DNA from: Cephalotus follicularis | Taxonomy: Eukaryota; Streptophyta; Magnoliopsida; Oxalidales; Cephalotaceae | DNA: 64,000 bases | Assembly (NCBI GenBank): GCA_001972305.1 | Contig: BDDD01001637.1 | Location: 236,897-300,896, forward strand | Direction: 5' to 3' | Shown here: positions 55,826 to 64,000 of the stretch, piece by piece | Position numbering within the stretch: the first letter of the stretch is position 1 | Layout: every line of letters starts with the position of its first letter | Program-made: the position numbers and the translations under genes | Notes under the pieces: model-generated | What the model saw: the letters and a program-made list of their open reading frames with translations, nothing else | The model's database searches: none | What the model was told of the DNA's origin: nothing

Positions 55826-56640
55826 CTTCTGAGTCAACTGTGTCAGTGGTGTAGCAAGTTTCGAAACTCCTTGACGAATCTCTGATAGTAGCCAGCCAAT
55901 CCCAAGAAACTACGAATCTCCGTAACGTTCATCGGTTGGGGCCAATCAACAATGCCTTCAATCCTCTAGGAATCCACTGACAATTCTTCACTTGACACTA
56001 TGTGACTTAGGAAAGTCGTATGATCCAGCCAAAATTCGCACTTGCTGAATTTGGCGTATAGCTATCTCTTCCGTAGTGTATGCAACACCATCTTCAAGTA
56101 CTGGATGTGTTCCTCAACACTCTCTGGGTAGATCAGAATGTCATCTAAAATATCACGACGAACTGATCAAGGTAAGGTTGGAACACTCTGTTCATCAGAC
56201 ATATAGGCTGCAGGTGCATTCGTCAAATCAAACGGCAGTGTCAGCTCGTAGTGCCCATGTCTAGTTCGAATGTGGTTTCTCCACATCACCTTCTCGGATT
56301 CTCAACTGATGATAGCCTGTTCTTAGGTCAAGCTTGGAGAATACAGTTGAGCCTTGCAATTTGTCGAACAATTCCTCAATATGTGGCAGAGGATACTTGT
56401 TCTTCCCAGTCACTTGGTTTAGCAGCATGTAACCAATGCATAGCTGCATCGATCCATCCTTCCTTCACGAACAGAATCGGTGCTCTCCACGGTGATGCAC
56501 TTGGTCTGATAAAGCCTTATCAAGGAAATCTTGAAATTGAACCTTCAACTCTTCCTGTTCAGCAGAAGCCATTCGGTACGGTGCTCTGGATATAGGAGCA
56601 GTCCCAGATCATCTTTCGATACCGAACTCTCGCTATCGAA
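55826..56640 (-). pseudogene. Reverse transcriptase part, element K
   Basis: Minus-strand words are [20 protein letters not shown] and [20 protein letters not shown] (56400-56290), DQLFVMF-type sequence near 56150, then KCEFWLDH and [20 protein letters not shown] thumb words to 55840. Many stops and frameshifts, including a few-base loss near 56140-56150 at the catalytic site, which I cannot read as YxDD. The end is cut by the K deletion. Confidence 0.72.
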
Positions 56641-56930
56641 ATAACACCATTATCCATTCTCACATTGGTCAGCAGGAAGTCGCTAGTTGGACATTCGCCT
56701 CCCATTACATATATAAACAAACTGTGACACTATGCAAGTCATACAAAAATGTGATGCAATGAATGCATATGTGACCCCAAGGTCAATTAACACACTAGCA
56801 TTTATATATCACGTGTCAGTTATATCTTATTGGATAAATATAACTTTACCTTGCATGATTCTTTTGCCCATGTCTCCTCGCGATTGTACAGCCGTGCCAC
56901 TTCCACTAGCTTCGTCATTACTCAGTTGAG
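56641..56930 (-). pseudogene. Protease start, element K
   Basis: On the minus strand near 56810-56750: ASVLIDLGVTYAFIASHF, aligning with element D's VLIDPGATHSFIASEF. The catalytic Asp is kept but the triplet is DLG and the following Ala is Val. Stops lie on both sides. Confidence 0.65.
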
Positions 56931-57441
56931 TCTTCCTACAGAAACACCCGTTCACATGATGATCAGATGAACCACATCTCAGGCACTTCCCTACCATCTT
57001 CCAGCACTCAGTTTCCTCATGATTTGGAAGACCACAAAAGCTACATCCTCAAAAATTAGGGTGACCACGTCGGGTAGGAGCCCTTGAATGAGAAGTATCT
57101 CTAGTAGCAGTCTGCCAAGGCTGTTTGGAAGTTCGCCTAGACTGTCAGGAACGTTGTCCAACCTATTGTGCTTGAACATACCATCGCTGCCTTTCCCTCA
57201 TGTGAGCAGCACTAGTGATCATCTGTTGCCGAATCATATCGGTCATCTGCTCCATGTTCGCCGCATTGGCTTGAATCTGCTGTTGAAAGAGATCAACCAT
57301 GCGGTCAAAGTTGCTCCTTTCGTCATGCGCTGGAGGAATGTTCACTCCCTCATCCATCTGTGGAACATTTCCTGGTACTTGCCCAGCATCACTCCCCTCA
57401 TCGGCTCCACGCCTTACTCGTCTACCACTTCGCAAGTACAT
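56931..57441 (-). pseudogene. Gag of element K, core deleted
   Basis: Start at 57441 (MYLRSGRRVRRGADEGSDAG), then NIPPAHDERSNFDRMVDLFQ as in element D, open to 57163. Soon after come the two zinc knuckles, CSFCGLPNHEETEC and CLRCGSSDHHVNGC (57052-56946), both with full CCHC ligands. The gag core that D keeps between these parts (FNGELN to KGLRPD, about 250 residues) is missing, so a second internal deletion lies near 57060-57160. Confidence 0.8.
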
Positions 57442-57532
57442 TCTATTTTCCTATATGGAATGACATAATCATTAGGGAACAGTTCCACTTAAATTTCTGA
57501 GAAACTTATCCTAGCTAGCATATATGGAATAT

Positions 57533-57544
57533 GCTCTGATACCA
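57533..57544 (-). other. Primer-binding site of element K
   Basis: The minus strand reads TGGTATCAGAGC three bases inside the LTR, as in element D. Confidence 0.92.
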
Positions 57545-58871
57545 TGTTGTCACACCCCGTTTTTCATTCACTTACCATAAGACAACATATATGGTGATAT
57601 CAGTATTAAACATACATTCCAGCAATTCATTCAAGTAAAATAACAATATACGAAAGTAGTCAATAAGCTGGAATATAAAATTACAAGCCATCCGCACGCA
57701 TCCCATACTACGTGCGGGTACAATTCAACATTATCCTTAACATAAGGAAAAAAATATAAACGAGGTATGATTCGTTCATTACATTACATCAAAAGAAAAT
57801 AACAACCTTAAAGCGACTAAAGTAGAAGCTCTCCAAGCTTCCGCCGCAGCTCCCAGTCTTCACTAATCTGAAACTGTAGGGGGGTTAGCCGTTGTCCTCA
57901 CTTGGCTAAGTAGGAAGATAATGCATGCTAAGGAATATATAAATGCAATATGTATGACATTTTATATCAAATAACATTTAAATGGGCCAATATATGAGCA
58001 ATCATGCCAAGTGGCCATAAACAAATCATATGCAAGAATACCGCGTAAGGGTACAATCAATTCAACTATGGTTTGGGTGTCACCGATCGCTACTTCGTAG
58101 CACCAATGGTTCACCTCCTAACTATCACCCTCACTCCGAATATGATAGTTAGGTAACATTTACTACCTGCGTTAGCGGGTAGTGTAACAAATAAAATCTG
58201 CAAGGCAGATACGTTTGGGAATCGCTGGCCAACTCCTGGAACCCAGGATTCTACCGTAGTCGGAGACCAAAGCCATCGCACGACTACCGACAATAATCAT
58301 AGACAAACAATTCAAGCAATTCAATAATAATATTACATATATCAGCAATATGCAATAAAAAAAGTGCTTTCTTGTGTAAATATGTAACAAGTCATTTATC
58401 GTACATCTCTTCGGAGGAAAAGGATCTCTATTCAATAATGGTCCTCTTTTGGAGAACAAAACAGATAGTACCTCTCATAGGAGGAAAATCAATAGGTTTT
58501 CATTTGTGAATGAAAATGCATATCATAATTTGGGTACATAGCCCATATTGGTTTCAATTGTTGAAATACAAGTGGTGGTGGTGTTAGTGACACCAAAACA
58601 ATAAATACTAGACTAATGGTAGCATATAAAGTAATAATATTTCAACAGCAACAATAACAATTGGCAGAAGTAATTCAAAGAATCACAACGGAACAATATC
58701 TCATAGTCATTCATATGCAATTTTCACAATTAAGTGAGTATGTTGTTCAATATTGGAATGTAACTGTATATAAGGCCAGGATTGATTGTTCTAATCATAC
58801 ATGTGAAGGCCAAGCTAATTACATTCCAATTGGAGGCCTTAACGGACTTATACCAGAAAATTTACCCAGAA

Positions 58872-58983
58872 CAGTCGGCTGCCTTCAAGAACTAGTCGAC
58901 TGTTGGGTTGTGCAGTCGACTGTAATCAATAACAGTCGACTGGATCAATTGTGTAGTTGACTGTTTTCAATAACAGTCGACTG
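58872..58983. repeat. CAGTCGACTG palindromes, six phased copies in K 5' LTR
   Basis: Units start at 58872, 58893, 58913, 58933, 58954 and 58974: steps 21, 20, 20, 21, 20 bp, matching the other LTR exactly. Confidence 0.95.
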
Positions 58984-60025
58984 GTTTTGCCCAGAAATGC
59001 AGGCTGAATCAGCTATATGCAATGTAAGTTCAATTCCAATCAATTTAAACACATGTAATTAATGCAGAAAGTAGACATACATTATATGCATACTATATCT
59101 TCCATAACATTCATTATCCCTACCTCAATTGCTATCCCAAGATCAATTGCAAGTGATCTTTCTCTTTGAAGCTTCCAACTCTTTCACCAACACTCTTGCA
59201 ATTCTCAGCAGGTTTAATCTATGTAGTACATGTTTATGGACACATGCATTAGCACAGGGAATTCAAATAGATTACACAACTACAATTACTACTTTTATAG
59301 TAGCTTATAACCAATCCTTTAAGTCTCTAGCTTCCATTTATCTACTTCCCTTTGATCTAAGCCAACACCATTCTATTTCGGATTCCTTGGTATTAATGTT
59401 GGCAGAAGATGTAGTGTATACTTAGGGAAATCAGTTGTTATAATTAACTAACAACAATAATTCAATTGTAAATACTAATTTCTATAATCTTCATATTTCC
59501 TTATTCTTATCCCTTTACATTAACATTTCCATTAATCAAAATTGTTAACCTTAACCATTCAGAAGATATTTAACCTTCTAGCTACCTAATTAACAATCCT
59601 ACTTGAGCAGGGATTCGAATTTACTTACCAGGAAAAGTCTAAGTTCCTCCTTCTTTGAGCTTTACTCCAATCTTTCCAATGTAAGCCTTCAATCAATCTT
59701 CCAGTAACTCTCTCCAACAACTAGTGTTTCTAACACTCTCCCTTAGCTTATACACAGATGATATAGAGGTCTTAGGGCAAAGAAATTGTCAGTTTCATTT
59801 ACTCCACATTTCTCACTTTTCCTTCTCCCTCACATACCTTTGTCTCTTACTCATTTCTCTCTTTCAAAGTTGCAGGTGGCAGGTCTGCAATGCAGGTGGA
59901 ACAGAGGCATGCAAGGACTCTAATTGCATGTCCTGGCAACTCTGTCTCGTGTGACACCTGCCCCCCACGCACTCTCCCCTTGGTCAGATTAACAGCATAC
60001 ACAGACACCTGTTCTGTCGAATTTC

Positions 60026-60105
60026 CAGTCGACTGGATGCATGGGCCAGTCGACTGTCCACAAAACGCACTAGGCAGTCGACTGTTCCCCTGTGACAGTC
60101 GACTG
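60026..60105. repeat. CAGTCGACTG palindromes, four copies in K 5' LTR
   Basis: Perfect CAGTCGACTG at 60026, 60047, 60075 and 60096: steps 21, 28, 21 bp. Element D has the mirror arrangement in its first array (20, 27, 21), as expected for the opposite orientation. This part is missing from the truncated K 3' LTR. Confidence 0.95.
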
Positions 60106-60278
60106 TCCAAGGCTGTTTTAGGGTTTCTTGAGTTTAATTTTCACCAATTGCATCTCCATTCATCCCAAGTAATTACCAATCACAAAATTATGATAATTGG
60201 GCAGATAATTCAATTAAAATGTATATTTATTTTAAACATGGAAATCAATATACATTAATCGAATTTGCGGTTGTCACA

Positions 60279-60283
60279 GGGCA
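60279..60283. repeat. Target-site duplication GGGCA of element K, right
   Basis: Same bases as 53673-53677. Confidence 0.92.
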
Positions 60284-60960
60284 TGTTCGATTTTATGCAG
60301 AAACTGCAGTCAATCTCAAGTCAAAATCAAATTTAAAGCCATTCTTTGAAAACTAAGGGTTAAAATCAATCATTTAAGGTTAGTAAAACTTGTTACAACC
60401 TTCAAATTTCAATTTTAATCCTTCTAGACCAATTAGATCGAGGATATCAATAAAAACCCTAGTTTCACAATTCTATACAATACAATCATGAAATTAAGCA
60501 ATAGGCAAATCAACTAGGGAAGTCCTACCTATAACGAATCTTCAAAAGTTGAGCTTTCCAATCAATCAATCGTTTGGGAAACTTGAAGAATCCACTACAA
60601 TCTTGCTCAAACCAAGGAAAGGTGAGACTTCAATTGTTATTTGCTATTGGAGATACAATCTGGGGCTGCTAGGGAGATTGAGGGAGGCTGCTCAGCTAGA
60701 GAGAGAGAGGGAGAAGGATAGAGAGAGAAGGATAAGAATGAGAAATGTGCGAAAACGAGAGAAATGGCAAGAGAATTGACTTATATAGTCAATTTGGCCA
60801 ATTCTCCGAAACTCAGCCCAAAACATCCCGACTATACATGCATGTGATCAATACGATAACCAATAGGTATAGGAATACCTCAATTCAATACAATTCAATA
60901 CGGTCCAACACGGTACAATATATGCATGAACAGTACAAAAAGGGAATTCGGGTCGTCACA
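60284..60960 (-). repeat. 3' LTR of element J, right part
   Basis: Continuation of the LTR begun at 52093, ending GGAATTCGGGTCGTCACA. The minus-strand LTR start TGTGACGACCC is shared with the long repeat ending at 21846. It contains a GA-rich run (60697-60735). Confidence 0.88.
60781..60788 (-). promoter_or_regulatory. TATA box of element J LTR
   Basis: The minus strand reads TTGACTATATAAGTCAATTC, a TATA box inside a short inverted repeat (TTGACT/AGTCAA). Confidence 0.6.
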
Positions 60961-60973
60961 TTCTTCCCTGCTT
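60961..60973 (-). other. Polypurine tract of element J
   Basis: The minus strand reads AAGCAGGGAAGAA directly before TGTGACGACCC. Confidence 0.8.
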
Positions 60974-61430
60974 AAAAAAATATGGTCCCCAGATTCACCG
61001 GTCAATCGATCAATCAAACAGGAAAGGATATATATCTCTCATATCATCCTCACGCTCCCAGGTGCGCTCCATAGAACCACGATACTGCCATAGGACACTG
61101 ACCAAAGGGATGGTCTTGTTCCTCAATACTCTAATCTGTATAAGAGTCTCACAAAAAGACAAGTCAGGTTCTAGTTGAATCTTATTGTACTCAATGATGT
61201 GAGAGGGATCTCAAACATATTTCCTCAATTGAGAAATATGGAACACATCATGCACTCCGGACAATGCTAGAGGCAAGACAAGCCTGTAAGAAAGTCGGCC
61301 AATTCGATCCAATACCTCGAAAGGTCCAATAAAACAGGGGGAAAGCTTCCTTCTCTTCTGAAATCTCATGACTCCTTTAGTGGGCGACACTTTGAGGAAA
61401 ACATGGTCACCAACACTAAACTCCAAGCTT
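60974..61430 (-). pseudogene. Integrase C-terminus with chromodomain, element J
   Basis: The minus strand 61426-61211 reads MEFSVGDHVFLKVSPTKGVM, KLSPCFIGPFEVLDRIGRLS, ALSGVHDVFHISQLRKYV. A chromodomain follows near 61160-61040: RVLRNKTIPLVSVLWQYRG and TWEREDDMREIYPFLF, well kept including the aromatic residues. One stop after RKYV separates them. It would guide integration to marked chromatin. Confidence 0.83.
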
Positions 61431-62033
61431 CTGCGATGAACATCCGCATAGCTTTTCTGTCTACTCTATGCAACAATCAATCAATCTTTAATCAATTTCA
61501 CTTTCTCTAAGGTAATCTGTACAATCTCTAGCTCCAAAATGCTCCTCTCACCGACTTGATCCCAGTATACTGGCAATCGGTACTTCCTACCATATAGGGC
61601 TTCATAAGGAGCCATCGGTATGCTCTCATGATAACTTTTGTTATACGAGAACTCAATCAAATGTAAGTAGTCATCCCAACTACCGCCAAAGTCGAGAACG
61701 CATGCATGAAGCATGTCCTCCAATGTCTGAATCGTCCTTTCGGACAAACCATCTGTTTGGGGATGAAAAACAGTGCTAAAACTCAATTCTGTACCCATAG
61801 CTGCCTGTCATTCCTCCAAAACCCGGAAGTGAAGCGAGAGTCTCGATCCGAAACAATGCTAACAAAAGCTCCATGTGCTTTAACAATTTATATTATGAAC
61901 AATCTGGACAACTTTTTTCTAGAATACGTCATCCGAATCGGTAAAAAGTGGGCCAGCTTCGTGAGTCGATCTACCAACTTTCATGAGTCAGAGGTAACCC
62001 AGACATGAAATCCATGGTAATATGCACCCATTT
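61431..62033 (-). pseudogene. Integrase core, element J
   Basis: The minus strand 61798-61481 reads FSTVFHPQTDGLSERTIQTL (catalytic Glu intact), YNKSYHESIPMAPYEALYGR and YRLPVYWDQVGERSIL. Upstream (61800-62033) are SIVSDRDSRF (second Asp, near 61850) and ITMDFMSGLPL (first Asp, near 62000), but with stops and a frameshift between. The stop at the 62034 boundary replaces the Trp of PEWKW (TGG to TGA). Confidence 0.8.
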
Positions 62034-63314
62034 TCACTCAGGAATGAGCAAAGGCTGAAGCAAGCCTACCGGTCTCTGGTGCTCTGCCTTAACTTGCTGA
62101 CAAGTGAGGCATCTCGATACAAACTCTGCGATCTCTCTCTTCATGCCAATCCACCAATAGCTAAGTTTCAGGTCATGGTACATCTTCATACTCCCTGGAT
62201 GGATAGAGAGACGAGATTTATGTGGTTGAGAAATAAGCTCTTCCTTTAACTTACTATCGGTTGGAACGCAAATCCTGTTCCTGTACCTTAATAACCCATC
62301 CTTAAATAGAGAGAAATCGGGTTTCAATCCTTCATCAATAGCAGTAGCCACTTTCTGTAATTCAATATCCACTATCTGAGCATCTCTAATCCGGTCAAGC
62401 AATGCAGGTTGCACATGAATATGGGAAAGAGTCATACAAGACAGCCTTCTACTCAATGCATCTGCAACAACATTTGCTTTTCCTAGATGATTTTCAAAGT
62501 CACAATCATAATCATTAAGAAGTTCAAACCACCTTCTCTGTCTCATGTTCAATTCTTTCTGTGAGGAGAGATATCTCAAACTCTTATGATCGGTGAAAAC
62601 TGTAAACTTGGTCCCATAAAGATAGTGACGCCATTTCCCGAGAGCAAAGACAATGGCCGCCAACTCCAAGTCATGTACTGGGTAGTTTTCTTCATGTGGG
62701 TTGATCTTTCTTGATTCATATGCTATCACTTTTCCATATTGCATAAGAACGCAACCAAGCCCCTTTCCAGAAGCATTGGTGTATACAACAAAGTCCTCGT
62801 TCCCATTTGGTACGGCTAGAACAGGAGCGGAAATCAATCTATCTTTTAACTCTTGAAAACTTCTTTCACAATCATTATCCCACACAAAGGCAGCATTCTT
62901 CTGTGTCAATCTAGTCAATGGTGTAGCAATTCGGAAAAATCCCTCAACAAACCGATGATAATACCCTGATAAACCCAAGAAGCTATGAACTTCGGAAGCA
63001 TTCGTCGGTCGTTTCCAATCCTTCACTGCCTCTACTTTTGATGGATCCGCTGATAAACCATTACCGAAAACAATATGCCCAAGAAAAGCAACCTCTGATA
63101 ACCAAAATTTGCACTTGTCAAATTTGGCATACAATCGATGAGCTCTCAATCTCTGAAATACAATGGGGAGGTGTTGGGCATGCTCCTCATTGGTTCTAGA
63201 ATAGACGAAGAGGTCGTCAACGAAGGCCATAATAAACTGATCCAAATACTGTCTAAACACTCGGTTCATCAGGTCCATGAAAGTCGCGGGAGCATTAGTT
63301 ACACCAAAAGGCAT
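62034..63314 (-). pseudogene. RT palm to integrase zinc domain, element J
   Basis: 426 open codons, the longest pol stretch in the window. Order: [34 protein letters not shown] (catalytic Asp pair intact), [14 protein letters not shown] and [15 protein letters not shown] (thumb) in residues 1-125. RNase H at 165-290 has [18 protein letters not shown] (first Asp is Asn), [34 protein letters not shown]. Then the tether [15 protein letters not shown], and the zinc domain at 365-415 ([30 protein letters not shown]). TNAS for SDAS is the main visible lesion. Confidence 0.9.
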
Positions 63315-63997
63315 AACTAGAAACTCATAAACGCCATATCACGATCTGAAAGCAGTCTTCAAAATATCCTCTGGTCTAACTTTCAGCTGGTGGTAGCCCG
63401 ATCTCAAGTCGAGCTTAGAAAACATTGTTGCTCCCTTAAGCTGGTCGAAAAACTCATCAATATGCGGTAGAGGGTACTTATTCATCACTGTAACGTTATT
63501 GAGCTGTCGATAGTCAATAAACAAATGGAGTGATCCATCTTTCTTCTTGACAAAAAGAATAGGGCTCCCCAGGGTGAAGCACTAGGTCTTATGAAGCATT
63601 TGTCCAGAAGATTCTGTAACTGTATCTTGAACTCTTTCAATTCTATCGTTGCCATTCGGTACGGTGCTCGAGAAATCGGTGCAGTTCCAGGTATCAAATC
63701 AATCACGAATTCAATCTCTCTATCTAGCGGTAATGAAGTCAAATCCTGAGGAAAAACATCTCTGAACTCACAAACCACTGGAATATCTTCCAGTTCTTGC
63801 CGCCATCTATCTGTATTGAGCACATGAGCCAAAAACCCCTGGCATCCCTGTCGTAATAATTTGTTCGCATGCAAGACCGAAATCATCGGAACAAACAATG
63901 GCTCTAAGGTGCCAAGGAATCGAAAAGGTGGTCGTCCCAGAGGACTAAAAACCACTACCTTTCGATGACAATCCACTTGAGCAAAGCTAGCAGACAA
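63315..63997 (-). pseudogene. Protease end and RT fingers, element J, cut by window edge
   Basis: Stretch 63997-63485: end of protease (HRKVVVFSPLGRPPFRFLG), GFLAHVLNTD, VCEFRDVFPQDLTSLPLDRE, IEFVIDLIPGTAPISRAPYR and [21 protein letters not shown] frameshift near 63570-63540 hits the KKDGS motif. Stretch 63524-63339: [36 protein letters not shown]. The rest of protease, gag and the 5' LTR lie beyond 64000. Confidence 0.83.
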
Positions 63998-64000
63998 CCA

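Larger units (their letters stand above)
53678..60278 (-). mobile_element. Element K: internally deleted chromovirus with intact TSD
   Basis: Outer ends TGTCACACCCC and GGTTGTCACA, flanked by GGGCA on both sides, define 6601 bp. On the minus strand: full 5' LTR (60278-57548), primer-binding site, shortened gag, protease start, RT part, then a direct jump at 55825/55826 into the 3' LTR, which lacks its first 580-odd bp. Integrase, RNase H and the polypurine tract are gone. Gag wording is close to element D's, so both are the same lineage. Confidence 0.93.
57548..60278 (-). repeat. 5' LTR of element K, 2731 bp
   Basis: On the minus strand it runs from TGTGACAACCGCAAATTCG to AAAAACGGGGTGTGACA. 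Complete. It holds two CAGTCGACTG arrays. No gene. Confidence 0.95.

Overview
This 64 kb window is plant nuclear DNA made almost wholly of nested, truncated and decayed LTR retrotransposons. It also holds one fossil pararetrovirus fragment. I found no host gene, rRNA, tRNA gene or CRISPR. Evidence for an angiosperm with a large repeat-rich genome: chromodomain Ty3/gypsy elements with 2.2-2.9 kb LTRs and TGGTATCAGAGC-type primer-binding sites; Athila-type elements with a TTGGCGCCGTGCCGGGGAA-type site; a Tat-type element; a Ty1/copia element with a UBN2-type gag; and a caulimovirid reverse transcriptase. The species cannot be named from this.

Layout. (1) 1-4185: minus-strand Tat-like gypsy element, RNase H to 5' LTR, cut by the window edge. 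(2) 4186-5275: plus-strand caulimovirid RT fossil. (3) 5276-21846: minus-strand chromovirus complex: copy A (5276-8166, internally deleted), a long LTR-like repeat (8167-10947), copy B (10976-18962), and a second long repeat (18963-21846). Copy B's gag is split by a complete plus-oriented solo LTR (15310-18169) with target-site duplication (TSD) TGTAT. (4) 22068-26450: element C (minus), 3' LTR and half of pol, cut by the 3' LTR of Athila element H. (5) 26590-46493: element D (plus), a chromovirus with both LTRs and TSD AAACT, inserted in H's LTR. D holds a gag-only copia element E (30771-34491) and an Athila element F (34492-42380, minus) with two head-to-tail LTRs. D's RT and RNase H are gone. 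(6) 46494-52092: the rest of H and a copia leader scrap. (7) 52093-64000: element J (minus), whose 3' LTR is split by element K (53678-60278, TSD GGGCA); J pol runs off the window.

Relative order read from the nesting: C before H before D before E and F; B before the solo LTR; J before K. Nearly every coding region carries nonsense codons or frameshifts, and none could give a complete working polyprotein here.

The most unusual signal is in the LTRs, not the genes. LTRs of unrelated lineages carry arrays of short near-palindromes centred on TCGA, spaced about 20-21 bp. The CAGTCGACTG type is in chromoviruses D and K and in copia element E. The GACATCGATGTC type is in Athila F and chromovirus J. 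A GCGTCGATGC type is in the solo LTR. Both the unit and the phasing recur although the surrounding LTR sequences look unrelated.
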